Shown: one piece after another, positions 21,661 through 34,228 of the stretch
How the letters are laid out: each line of letters begins with the position of its first letter
Position numbering within the stretch: the stretch's first letter is position 1
Source: Wurfbainia villosa
Taxonomy: Eukaryota > Streptophyta > Magnoliopsida > Zingiberales > Zingiberaceae
Direction: 5' to 3'
Assembly: GCA_025175895.1 (NCBI GenBank)
Contig: CM045989.1
Span: 135,731,272 to 135,795,271 of the forward strand
Length of the DNA: 64,000 nucleotides
Position numbers and translations under genes: made by a program
Notes under the pieces: model-generated
What the model saw: only the letters and a program-made list of their open reading frames with translations
Told to the model about the DNA's origin: nothing
Database searches by the model: none

Positions 21661-23947
21661 CAACTCACATTATTCCAATTCTTTTATAGTGTTTAACAAC
21701 ACCGATACCAACAAAAATATCACTCGATATGTGATCTTCGATACCGGACTATTTTCGCAATCATTTCGATCGCCTACTCCACTTGCCTAAGCAACGACAA
21801 GGCTAGGAGTTCATCCGAAACTACATCCGAATGCTCTCGGATTATACGCACATCTGAGAGACATAATCATACTATAATCTCAACAACTTGACCATCCGTA
21901 AGGATATGTCTACAGTAAAGATATATCTATCAAAGTCTAAGGGCATCCCTTAACTCTTTAACTGTTGGTCCACATCTCACCTGACAGTAGAGATACCACC
22001 GACCCACAAGTCGATGTATAGGAACCTTCTAATCCAACTGAGAATGTTCTAGATACAGATACCTGTAACTACAAGCATCTCTCAATATATTAACCTTGAG
22101 GGTAAACTAAAGTAATACCCTGAACAATCCGTTATCTGTCGATCTGATTCAAAGGCTCCTCGCAAGTCTCGGCCTTTCTCCGAAGAGAAGAAGATCAGAT
22201 CCAACAGTCCGCGATAACACGGTCACATTTCTACAATGAATGATCCGAGGATTTTTCCTAGATCATTTGATCACATTACTTAATCCTATGAGCTGCAACT
22301 GAAGAATACCGAATAGATACGACCTTCGTCGTATACTCTCTCTTCTGCACTAAGAAAAACACATCTGGAGGTAACTGCTTGTTGTCTGCTGAGTCTTCTA
22401 CAATGTCTTCTGTTGATGCTGCTTCTGTGCTGATCTCTGCTGAAGGGGAGTATCAAGGAACTCCAACCACTCCTGAGATAGTAGGTTGATGCTGATAAGG
22501 TAACCCACATCTTCTGTGCTAATCTCTGCTGTCGAGACGATGAATCTTCCTCCTGGAACACCACCGATAGTCTTCAACTGAATCTTCAAGGTACACCTCC
22601 TCCACTGTACTGGTTGCTCAACAATAGCAACAGCTGAACTGCCCTAACGGATAACTAACTTCGCGTGTCTTCGTGATTTGCACTGCACGCACACAATTCC
22701 TTCGGAGTCTTTGTTCTGATTTTGCTGATATCCACAAGAACCTTCTGATGATCTGCGATTGGTCTTCTATAATCGGAAAGTAGCCCCAAGGCCTCTGACT
22801 CCGATCTTGCTTCTTTTGTCCAACATTCGGAGGCTTCTTACTCCAATATCTGACTTGCAGTATCTTCTTATCGATCTTCATCTCCTAAACACTTATACAG
22901 AGTCATTCCTAAACTCCTGTCTCAATCCAACGTCTTCCGGCAGGATCTGGTAGAAGATTCCAACATCCTAAACTAACTATAAGCCAATAACTCTGGGTGG
23001 CTTAAATCATCCATTCATCTGCTTGAGCTATTAGGTGGTCGTAACCTCCACAAGTCTCACGACTCTGCACCGTATACTGTTACTAACCGATCACCTTTTC
23101 TTGAAGCTCAAGAATTCCTTATAATGTGTCACTAAAAGTGACACGGGGAAATACACTCTTTCAACATCACTAATCCATGATCAAGTGATATATTATTTTC
23201 CGAAGATTATTTCTGCATTTATCACCAAATACCGACTTGACCCCGATAATGGTATGCAAATAACTCTACCTTCTCGGTATAACATGAGTTAAGTACTTAA
23301 AAGTACTCTCAAAGTTATACAACTCAGTACGAACAACTCAGGGTTAAAATCCCTATGAAACTCCATAACCTAGCCTTCCGCTATCTGCATCAACAATAGT
23401 CTACAAGTCTGTTCATTACCCACAGGTAATGATCTGACTAGCACAGTTAGTGGAAATCTCTAAGACTGTAGTCTCTGATTTCCATAATAAATGTGACGAC
23501 TTGACTCCTGTTTTCCGACTCGGTATCAGTCGACTCGACACAGGTTCAAGACTTATAGACTCAACAGGTCGTTCCCGTGGTCCACTCATACCACGGTTAC
23601 GAATAATAACCAACATACTATAGGTTATTCCCTGGTATAAGCATCTAAATGCATAGCCAACATAACCGGGAGTATAACCCTAAAGGTCACTCTGATTGGT
23701 CTCCCCGGTGGACGACCCCTACTACAAGTCTGCACAGGTGTCATAACTCTATTGTATACACCTACTGATCAAGTTTAGATAAATATCTACTAAACCATAA
23801 GTTTTTCTTTTCCAGAAATTCTTACCTCGTGCTGCTTGGAGCTCAGGCCGTTGTCCATCTCATCTCAAAAATCAAAACCGAATAAATCGACTCCTGAGAA
23901 TCCAAGACTCGACACAAAAATAACATTGTATGGCATCGCAGAACCTT
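21661..23947 (-). other. Gypsy internal region, gag and protease expected but not recognised
   Basis: About 2.3 kb between the RT trace and the PBS. Short minus-strand open stretches occur (e.g. 22,398-22,589 and 22,618-22,881, glutamine/serine-rich and charged) and could be gag remnants. I see no zinc knuckle or protease motif, so no domain is called. Confidence 0.4.
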
Positions 23948-23961
23948 GGGCTCTGATACCA
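23948..23961 (-). other. Primer binding site of gypsy element
   Basis: The minus strand reads TGGTATCAGAGCCC, complementary to initiator tRNA-Met, seven bases inside the LTR end at 23,969. Confidence 0.8.
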
Positions 23962-26763
23962 CTAAAGTTGTCACGCCCCGAGAGCATACCGAGCCGAAAA
24001 TCAAACGGACGGCACCTCCCCTGTACGTGGCAACATTTCGGGTTAATACATGGCCCGTAGGCTCACAATAACAACAATATATATGTATGAAAACAAAAAC
24101 TACACAAGACACAGAGGAAACATACTACAACAATAGGATATCAATTCCACACATGTATACCGGTATGACTAACACAACACAACAACACAGAACCTCGACA
24201 AAATCCGAATATACAATATGTACATCAAGAAAACTCCAAATACAATACACGGCGGACGCAAAGCCCAAATACACACGGGAGCCTCGGAGGTGAGATGAGA
24301 CGATGTCAGCCGGCGGTGCTCCAATGTCATCACGAAGTCTTCTACTGCACAGGCGGAAAACCGTGGTCCGTGGGGGTGGTGAGTAAAACTCAGCAGGTAA
24401 TAGAAAACATGTATATATGTAATATCACATGTATTTCGACAATATAATCTAGATGTACAACAGGTATATCAGCATAGTATATAAATACAAGCATATACCG
24501 TCTAACTGAAATGAATAACATCAAATGCAGACATACCTAAAGTCTGCTATGCTACTCTGATCCAACCTGAACATATATCCAACTTTTATATAACAGGAAG
24601 AGTAATACCAACACATAATCTACTCATGCTACAGGCCAAGGTATCTATGGTCTATCCAACCCATACCAATATCCGACACACTGTATAACATATGCAAGAA
24701 ACATGCATGAATATGATGTACAATCAAATGCAACAAACATAATACAATCAAATGCAACATCACAATAAGCATATATATATAGACTGTATCTATATATGTA
24801 TACTAATCACAATCATCCATATATATATATACATGCATATATGTATATATATGGAAATATGCAAAAATGCCATCAGTCGGCAATGCAGCATGCATGGTCA
24901 TGTCGGCTCACCCTAAAGCTACCACGACCCCAGTGTGGCCTCGGTGGCTCGAGCATGACAATGTCCCAACTCAACACCAACCACTACTCTCGAGTGGCGA
25001 GTGGGCGTATGATCGAGTAGCATATAAGCGTAAGAGCAAGCTACGATGGGGGTCCTGCGCCACCGGCAGTCACTACCCATGAGTGGTCGAGTGCCACACC
25101 GCAGCGAGGACTACGACACGCAAATCCAACTACCACCGTCTATAGTGGTAGAGTGCGGCCTACAATGCTCTTGCCCTCACCCGGGTGACTCCTCCTATGA
25201 GTACTTAGTGGAGGCGGGATAGCGACCCTCTCAACCACAAGGGAGACCTCGTCGCCGGCGTGCATGTAAATGCATGAATGCAATGTCTCACGTCTGAGAC
25301 ATCCACCATAGACTCTCTATTCTACGAGAATCATACTAACGGATCACGCACTCTCTATCCTGCAGAGTCATACTCAGTGATCATAATACTCTCTATCACT
25401 GTAGAGTCATACCAATCTACTCGGCGACTCTCTATCACAGTAGAGTCGTACTCAGCGATGGACACACTCTCTATCACAGTAGAGACTCATCTGATTATAA
25501 CAAGCTAGGACCACCGGTTCGTAGTGATACCCTAAGTATCATTCCTCTGACCATTTACACAACACATGTTCGGTGGTAACATACAACCTAAGGGTACTAG
25601 AACTAACCCTAGGTTAAAGACATTATCTACCTACGGATGACCTTTTCGCCCAATATACAATCAGGTTGTCATCCGGACTTTACCATTTGCACTTAACTTA
25701 AACAAATTCTAAGTTACTTGCATCACCTATATGTATAACTCCTAATCATGGTAAAATAAACATGATATCAGCAATAGAGTTAATAGCCAACGGTAAAGGA
25801 TCAAGCATACGATAAAAAGAACAGGGTCAAGGAAATATGAACACCTAACATGCTCATATCAATGACTAAATCTGAATGAAATACAACTACCCGGACCAGG
25901 TAGGAAATTACCCACCAGATACGTAGACCATGTCGATAATCTTCACGTCCATGAACCTATCTTGAATCAAGGTCCTGAAATCAACATATACAACTAGATT
26001 ATGCTATCCATTCTAATATTAGGATCAAATCCTTATCCTACATCAACTAACTGAATAGTTTCTTCCATTAGCTCTTAATCACCGTACCAACCATCAATAT
26101 AGTCATAACTAATCAAGCTAACTAAATAACATCTCAATCTACAGTTAAAATAACAATTCATAGCATTTACCTAGTTTCAAATCCATGATACGAGCTTCTT
26201 GGTCCACGGTAGAAAATCAGCTATGTACAATCAAATCTATAATTCATCACCAACCAAAACAACAACATGACCATATCAAAACTTACCTCATCTGATCCAA
26301 TCAAATTAACCACAGCTTCTTGATCGGCTTAATCTAGATGAACTGAAAGCAACTTCCAAATTCAAAATATTAGACACCTGATAATTAGATCATAAGAAAC
26401 TTACGAGTTGCTTCACATACCTCCACCCCTAAACCACCGGACTGTGTCAAGTCCGTGCTCACCTTCAATCTTGCTGTGGACTCACCGACGAGAAACATCG
26501 ACTAATACCAGCTCTGCCTCCCACCAAGATCGGCAAAATGGTGAACCGAGCTCCTCCCTCTTTGATCTGAGAGTGAGGAGATGGCTGGTGGATGAGATCA
26601 TAGATCCCAACTCGCGGTGAAGGCAATCTGGTGCTCATAGTAGAAACCCAATTGGAACAGGAGGCTATGGCAACGTCGCTGACCCCGAACGATCATAGCC
26701 CTCGACTGCGATGGTGGTGTCACGACACATCGTCTGGATCAGTGGCACACAGTAAGGAGGTAG

Positions 26764-27866
26764 TGTTGGTGCAGTGGGCACCTAAGTCAAACCTAAGTTT
26801 TGATTATAGCAAACGATACAAAGTTAAGCTTATATTGTTATCTCACGAGCTAAATCAAGTGTGCAGAAAAGTCTCAATGCTGGAGCTGAAGGCTAGCGAC
26901 ACCCGGAGGAAGCCGCGGTAGTCGGGCGATACTCGAGTTACTTCGGAGGGAGCCGAAGGAATCGAGTGGAAGGTCGGAAGCAAAAGCGACACGTAAGTAT
27001 CGAGGTAAGCTCGTGTGTGCGAGCGTAAGTGAGGTCGTATCCTCTTTACGGGGATGATCTTAAGCGTAGATCCGACCAAAGACATTCCATAGATGGTCTA
27101 GGTCGAGATCGGATGGTCGGAGGCCGTCAAAATAATGTTTTTTTAGCTAACTTTGCCCTGCAACTAGCATCACGATCGCGCTTGGAGGACTCATTCTTGA
27201 CAAAGCGATCATTAGAGAAGGTCGACCGACCGATGCCATCAGTCGACTGATGATGGCCATCAGTCGACTGATGGTCAATGATCAGATTCGAGGAGTCAAG
27301 GATTATCACCAAATTTCAAGGGAAGATGTGCTCAAATTTGATTGGCTAGGGTTCCTCTCGAAAAGGGGCTCAAAGGCTATAAAATGAGGGCCAAACCTAG
27401 GGTTTCAAATAATTTTTCTAAGTGCTCAAAAGCCTCCGTTACGCTGCAACTCTCCGACAACGAAGTCCTTCTATTCCGACGTCTAGGTTTAACTTTCCTT
27501 ATTATTTTTATGCGTATTAGTTTTTTTGTTATCAGTTTGTCATTTACATTTTGAGCTTTTATCATTATCTGAGGAGAGAGTGTCCCTCTATCTCAAGTTT
27601 TTATGGTTCCTTCTTGTATCGATTAACTCCTACCTCTAACGAGGAGGAGTTCCTTTAGTGCTTTTGCCCTCCGTACGTGGTCAAGGACCACTAGGGCCTT
27701 GGAGTAGTAGCCGAAGGCTACGAACCAAGTAAAACTTCATTGTCTTTATTTACTTTACATTTCTGCTGCAATTAATTAATTATCTCTCGAGTTTTAACGA
27801 ACGAAAGAAAAAGAAAAGGTTTTTCGCTATTCACCCCCCCCTCTAGCGAACCGCATCGATCCAACA
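26764..27866 (+). repeat. Sirevirus-like copia 5' LTR
   Basis: 1,103 bp, TGTTGGTGCAGTGGG to ATCCAACA. It contains two 16-bp perfect palindromes CATCAGTCGACTGATG (27,237-27,252 and 27,258-27,273). A TATA-like 'gctataaaatga' at about 27,377 is a possible promoter. The 3' LTR keeps the same string with one change. Confidence 0.88.
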
Positions 27867-27868
27867 AT

Positions 27869-27880
27869 TGGTATCAGAGC
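27869..27880 (+). other. Primer binding site of copia element
   Basis: TGGTATCAGAGC two bases after the 5' LTR, matching initiator tRNA-Met. Confidence 0.85.
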
Positions 27881-28079
27881 CGGGGGTTGCTAAGATTTGG
27901 TGAAACCACCAATCTAGCCATTTTTCACAGATTTATTTTTCTTTTATTTCTGTTTATTTTAGATTTTTTTCGCTTTGTTAAATCTACTCCACTACTAATC
28001 CAAGGCGAATCTTGGTACTTTTTGTGTGTTTTTTATGCGTTGCTAGTTTTCCTTCGTCTTCTTTTGTCTTTTGTTCTAA

Positions 28080-29094
28080 TGGCCCATCTCGAGGTTTTAG
28101 CACCGTCAGACCTCCGTTTTACAACGGAGATGACTTCCGTTATTGGAGGGTCGGATGGCATGCGTTCGCAAAACCCAAATCGAGATGTGGATCATAATCA
28201 AGCGGGTTTCACACTTCGACTAATGAAGTGGGTGACTCCTTGGATTATGATCAATGGACCATTACGACAAAATGACAAGTCGGCGACGCCAAGGCAACAC
28301 AAATCCTTCAATGCGCCTATCCAAGGAAGAGCTAAATCACGTCGGCCCCTTCATAAGCGCAAAGGATCTTTGGACAAAGCTAATTGAGTTACGAAGGATC
28401 GGATCAAGCTAAGGTTTGCAAGCGTGATTTGTTATTCAATAAATTGTACACACTAAAAATGCAGGAACACGAGTCCGCGACGCAACTCCACGCCCGTGTC
28501 CAAGACATAGTCAACAACCTACACGCAATCGGGCAAAAGGTCGAAAACCGCGACCTTATAAGGTATGTCCTAAACTCTTTTCCGAGGACTACCTTATGGG
28601 CATCCATGGTTGATGCCTATAAGGTCTCCAAGGATCTTTCTAAAATTAGGTTAGATAAACTCTTTTCCGATTTCGAATTACATGAACAATCCAACTCGGA
28701 ACCCGAGAGGGGTATAGCCTTGTTTGCAGGTTCAAAGAAGAAGAAAATCGCAAGCAAGCCACCACCAACCGAGGAGGAAGACGAGTCCGAAGAAGAAGTT
28801 GACCCGGAGTTGACTGCCGAACTAATGAACCTAGCTCGAAGGATAGCCAAGGGACGAAAGCGAACCACGACTCGACCCAACCAAGGTAAGCCTAAAAGTT
28901 CTAACATTAGGTGTTATGAGTGCAACAGGTTTGGACATATCAAGTCCGAGTGCCCCAATCTCAACCACCAAGCACCTAAGCATAAGAAGGCCCTCAACGC
29001 GACATGGGAAGAAGCGTCATCCGGAGAAGACGAAGACCACGTCTTCATGGCGAAATCAATTGAGTCGGACACGGAGGCCAGGGCACGAACTTGA
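28080..29094 (+). pseudogene. Sirevirus-like gag, frameshifted
   Basis: Gag-like text begins near 28,080 (RPPFYNGDDFRYWRVGWHAF in one frame) and shifts frame at least once before the long open stretch 28,384-29,094. That stretch has the retrotransposon Gag helix region (FNKLYTLKMQEHESATQLHAR, IRYVLNSFP), an acidic linker (TEEEDESEEEVDPELTAEL) and one intact zinc knuckle CYECNRFGHIKSEC at about 28,912-28,953. Role: capsid protein. The frame breaks show that no full Gag is made from this copy. Confidence 0.8.
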
Positions 29095-29223
29095 GTCGGA
29101 ACACGAGGATGACTCGGACTACGAAGCTACCTTCAAGTCAAGCCACGGATACGCATCCGATTCAAAAGATACCCTTAAGGTGAGTCGAGCTTTATTTAAT
29201 ACTTTACATAATATGGTTAGGTT

Positions 29224-29709
29224 TTGTCTAGGAAGTTAGCTAAGTTCGAGTCCAAGGTCGAGACCCTTGTTGAGGAGGTTAAACTCCTCAAACACGAGGT
29301 CTCCCTAACCTCTTCGACTAGTCGAGTTCAAGAGAAGGACTCAACTCGAGTTGAAAAGCTCGAAGTTGAGAACTTTCTCTTGAAAAGTCAAGTCGAAGAT
29401 CTTAGGAACACGTTGGAAAGGTTCACTTCGGGATCCAAAGGACTTGACCTCCTACTTGGATCTCAAAGGGTCGTGTACAACAAGGCTGGACTAGGGTTTA
29501 ACTCAAACACGACTAATAGGTCGTATATGTCGATTGTAAGTCGACATAAGAAACATGTCCAAGCATGGGTCCCTAAGAACTTTTTGATTTCAACTCTAGG
29601 ATTCAACCCGTACTGGGTTCCCAAGGACCAAATCCACTATGTGGATAGACCGAACCGATTCAACGGTCTAGGGGGAGCCAGTACAAAATATGTTTGTGCT
29701 TTAACTTAG
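29224..29709 (+). pseudogene. Sirevirus-like Gag C-terminal coiled coil
   Basis: 161 codons with a heptad-rich N-terminal half (LAKFESKVETLVEEVKLLKH, then LEVENFLLKSQVEDLRNTLE), then LLGSQRVVYNKAGLGFNSN and two tryptophan-VPK motifs (AWVPKNFL, YWVPKDQ). The GSQR..YNKA motif is shared with the decayed element in CABIN1 intron 6 (about 48,500-48,540). In this lineage the segment belongs to Gag between the zinc knuckle and protease; here it is out of frame with 28,384-29,094. Confidence 0.65.
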
Positions 29710-29800
29710 AAATTGCATGTTTTAACTTAGAATGTTTGTGCTTTAACTTAGAAATTGCATGCTTTAACTTAGAAAGTTTGTACTTTAAAACTTGTGAACT
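29694..29800 (+). repeat. Short tandem repeat, ~48-bp unit
   Basis: Two copies of GTTTGTGCTTTAACTTAGAA followed by ATTGCATG and TTTAACTTAGAA, then a partial third copy. It lies after the stop of the Gag coiled-coil stretch. Confidence 0.7.
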
Positions 29801-29833
29801 CACTTAGAACATGAACATAATCAACTTCGAAAA

Positions 29834-29930
29834 GATTGAGCCCCGGGGAGCCTCTTTTCAAAAACATAACCAACTAAAATTCTTCGAAAAGATTGAGCCT
29901 CGGGGAGCCTCTTTTCAAAAATAACTAGTT
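29834..29930 (+). repeat. Two tandem hairpin-forming repeats between gag and pol
   Basis: Two near-identical copies of CTTCGAAAAGATTGAGCC followed by a C/G centre and GGGGAGCCTCTTTTC. Each can fold on itself (GAAAAGA..CCCC with GGGG..TCTTTTC). Confidence 0.65.
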
Positions 29931-30290
29931 AGACGAGGAAATAATTTTAGGTGAGTCAAGTCATCATTTTCTTGAAAATGGCTTTGTCTAAGGAAGTGGT
30001 AGATGATCCGATAAAAGAAGGCCCCTGTACCTCGCCACGACCTGGAAGCCATGATCTTGAAAAGGTAAACTTGACAAGCCTAGGGTTAAATCCAAATCTA
30101 ACATAAAATTATTTGAACCTAAATCCACTTAATCAACTTAATTGGAAGTCATCTAAAAAAAAACACATAAGTATAACATGCTTGATCATATAGACTCCGG
30201 TGAGATGACCTAGGGTTAACAACTTACAACCAATTTTCTTAACAAAAAATCTAACATCCAATCCAACCACCTTGTGTGTAGGATCAATGG

Positions 30291-33200
30291 ATGTTGGACA
30301 GCGGTTGCTCCCGACACATGACCGGGGATCAACTCAAATTCGCAAAGCTTCGATTCAAACGACAAGGATCGGTAGCCTTTGGGAATAACGGCAAGCTCAA
30401 AATCATCGGATCAGGTGATATCGAGCTTAACACGAATTTTATTATTAAAAATGTATTACTTGTAGAGAATTTTGAATATAACTTACTTAGTGTAAGCCAA
30501 TTGTGTAATAATAACTATAAGGTTATATTTCTAGAAAATGAATGCGTAATTAATACCAACGAAACCTCTAAAACAATTCTTAAAGGAACTAGAAATAACA
30601 ACATTTATACGATCAACTTAACCAACTCCTCAACTAAGTGTCTTATGACACGGCAAGAGGAATCATGGTTGTGGCACCGACGACTCGGTCACTCCCACCC
30701 AAGACTCGTCCACAAGATGAGTCAGAGTGGCTTAGTCAGAGGCTTACCCAACCTCAACAATTTGGTTAATAAAATCTGTAATGCTTGTCAACAAGGAAAA
30801 CAACCTAGGACACAAAACAAGTTAACTAACCAAGAACGAACCTCAAGTGTACTTGAGCTCCTGCATATGGATCTATTCGATTCACATGGAGCCAAGTCTC
30901 TCAATAGAAGTCAATATTGCTTAGTCATAATTGACGACTACTCCAGGTTTACCTGGGTTAGGTTCATCAAACATAAAAATGATACCCTAGATCAATTAAT
31001 CAATCTATTCAAATTAATCGAGAATCAAAAAGACCTTAAGGTTAAAAGGCTTAGAAGCGATCATGGTGGTGAATTCGAAAATCAAAGGTTCACCGACTTC
31101 TGTAACCTAAACGGATACCACCATGAATTCTCTTGCCCTAGGACCCCTCAACAAAATGGCCTAGTGGAGCGGAAAAACCGAACTCTACAAGAAGCCGCTA
31201 GGACCATGTTGAATGAATACGACCTACCCGATAGGTTTTGGGCAGAAGCCGTTAGCACGGCTTGCTATGTCCAAAATAGGATCCTTATGGTAAAGAGGCA
31301 CCTTAAGACCTCGTACGAGATTTATCACGATAAAATACCTAACATCAAGTACTTTAGGGTATTTGGGTGTAAGGTACATATCCTAAACACTAAGGATTAC
31401 CTAGGGAAATTTACATCCAAAATCACGACCGGAATCTTTCTAGGATACTCGACTACAAGTAGAGCTTATAGAGTATATAACCACGACACCCTTAGAGTCG
31501 AGGAGACTATCAATGTAGTATTTGATGAAGGACATGAACCTACAAAACCCCCGGCAACCCCAATTAGCGAGCCGATTCATACTAAACCTAACTCTGATCC
31601 GGAGATCAGGTCTAGTGTTAATCCTAACCTAGGTCAACCTAGTCACTCTATTGATCAAGTGATAGATGACTCCAACCAAACTAGTGTTCAACCAAGTCAC
31701 CCCATTGATCAAGCATTAGGTGACACAAACCCAACCCAATCTAGGATCCAGACTAACCACCCTATCGATCAAGTGATAGGAGATCCTAATCTAGGAGTTC
31801 GAACTAGAGCATCCTATAGGAACCTTAGTCAAATTTCCTTAATTTCAAAGATAGAACCCAAATCAATTGAACAAGCTCTTCTTGATCCCGATTGAATTAT
31901 TACAATGCAAGAAGAGCTAGCCCAATTTACTAGGAATGAAGTGTGGGAGTTAGTACCACCACCTAAAGACAAAACGATAATTGGAACAAGGTGGGTGTTT
32001 CGAAATAAGCTTGATGATAAAGGTGAAGTAGTTAGAAACAAGGCTAGGTTAGTCGCCAAAGGGTTTAGCCAAGTCGAAGGCTTAGATTACGACGAAACCT
32101 ATGCCCCAGTAGCTAGACTCGAATCCATTCGAATGTTGCTAGCTTATGCCGCACATCGAGGATTTAAGCTGTTTCAAATGGATGTTAAGTCGGCATTCCT
32201 AAATGGATACATTAAAGAAGAAGTTTATGTCAGCCAACCCCCCGGATTCGAAAATCTAGATAAACCCGACCATGTTCTAAAACTTAAGAAAACTCTCTAT
32301 GGACTTAAACAAGCTCCTCGAGCTTGGTACGAGAGACTTTCAATCCATCTTAAGTCAAAAGGGTTTAACCAAGGCTTAGTTGACCCAACTCTCTTTGTAA
32401 AAATCTTAGGTAAAGAAATATTCATAGCTCAAATTTACGTAGACGATATAATTTTTGGAACCTCTAACTCAGCCTTACTAAACGAGTTCGTTTCGCTCAT
32501 GGAAAGTGAGTTCGAAATGAACTTGGTAGGCGAGTTAAGTTTCTTTTTAGGTCTACAAATTAAACAAACTAAGGATGGTATATACCTATATCAACAAAAA
32601 TACACTAAGGAGTTAATTAAAAGATTTGGAATGCAAGACGCTAAGGTAATAAACACCCCAATGGCGATAAATGTTAACATAGGAGAAGACCTAGAAAGTA
32701 AGTCCATTGACTTAAAGTACTATAGGAGCGCAATAGGAAGTCTTCTATACTTAACTGCGAGTCGACCCGACATCCTATTCGAGTAAGTATGTGCGCCAGG
32801 TTTCAAACCTGTGCTAAGGAGTCTCACCTAACCCTAGTTAAGCGTATCCTTAGATATCTAAAGGGTACACTTAATGTCGGTATTTGGTATCCTAGATCTA
32901 CCGAGTTCGAACTAATCGGCTACTCCGATTCGGATTATGTCGGTAGTAAACTCGACAGAAAGAGCACGAGTGGTTGTTGTTAACTACTCGGCTCGAGTCT
33001 AGTGAGTTGGTGCAGTAGGAAGCAACATTGTGTTGCCTTATCTACCACCGAAGTCGAATACATCGCGATGGGTGAGTGTGTCACTCAACTTCTTTGGATG
33101 AAGCACACTCTCCGCGACTTTAAGTTAGACTTTACAAATACTAAACTTCACGTAGATAACATTAGTTCAATTAATCTTACAAAGAATCCGATATGTCACT

Positions 33201-33352
33201 CTAGGACCAAACATATAGAGGTCAAACACCATTTCATTCGAGAACATGTGGCCAACGGAGCCATACACCTCGAATACATCGAATCGAAGTCTAACTTGGC
33301 AGATCTATTTACTAAACCCCTACCCGAAGCTGAATTTAGTCTACTAAGATAA
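30291..33352 (+). pseudogene. Sirevirus-like pol: protease, integrase, RT, RNase H
   Basis: First open stretch 30,291-31,895 (534 codons): protease motif LDSGCSRHM at residues 2-10, integrase zinc site H129/H134/C163/C166, catalytic D194, D257, E293. Second 31,905-32,786: RT with QMDVKSAFLNGY (D93) and YVDD (178-181). Then 32,789-32,983 and 33,002-33,352: RNase H with SDSDYVGS, STTEVEYIA and the terminal HFIREHV...LADLFTKPL text. Stops at 31,893, 32,784 and 32,981, plus a small indel near 32,786, separate the blocks. All catalytic residues I can check are retained, so decay is recent or slight. Confidence 0.9.
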
Positions 33353-34228
33353 AAATTGGGCATGTGCGTAATAGAATAGGTACATGCAAATTATATTTTC
33401 TTACTACTATTTCTTAACTTTCATTTTTGTTATGGAACTAGTATAGGACATACCTTAGATATCATGCACCTATAGATTTAAGGAGCCAATACATCTCACA
33501 ACACATAGGACTAATGTGTTTGTGTACTTAGCCACGTAGATGGGCGTGAGATGTTAGGACCTTACTCCTGGTTCCAGATTTAGAGCTAGTGCATCGCTAT
33601 GAACCACGTAGTATAATCATACATACTAACCGACTCTGACCAGGACTGGTTGATCCTTCATATCAATCAAGCCAAATATGAGTCGAACATTTTATAGATG
33701 AACTTATTTTCAGTATATTATTTTTAAAAAAAAATGTGGAACATGCTTGGACTTTAAATTTAACATTTGTCTTGTTTTCCACACACCCCTTACTCTTTTC
33801 GATATACGGCAAAAGGGGGAGAAAAAGGAGAAAAAGGATAAAAGTTAAGGAGTCAAAATTTAATTTTTTTTGATAACTTAACTCTTACTTCATAATTAAA
33901 AAAAGTTAACGTTAAGTTTTGAAAACTTATTTAACCAAAAGGCCAGGGTTAAGAAATCATTTGGTTTCTTAACTTAAAACTTATTTTAAACACTATGGCC
34001 AACATTAAGTAATTTCGGTTACTTAATTCTTTTTCTTAGGAGCAAATATCTAGGGGGAGAGTTAAAACCCTTTCTCAAGTACTCACCCTTAGTCAAGGGG
34101 GAGGATTCCTCAAGGGGGAGCACTTGAAAAAGGATTTTTATATACTCCTACTCATTCATGCATAATCTCATACTTATTTTTGTCTTAACTTTGTATGTGA
34201 GTTTGCCATAAATCAAAAAGGGGGAGAT
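33353..34228 (+). other. 3' untranslated spacer of copia element with multiple PPT-like tracts
   Basis: No ORF. AAAGGGGGAGA-type strings occur near 33,811, 34,051, 34,097 and 34,114, and the final tract abuts the 3' LTR at 34,228. Repeated PPTs of this kind are a reported Sirevirus trait. Confidence 0.65.
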
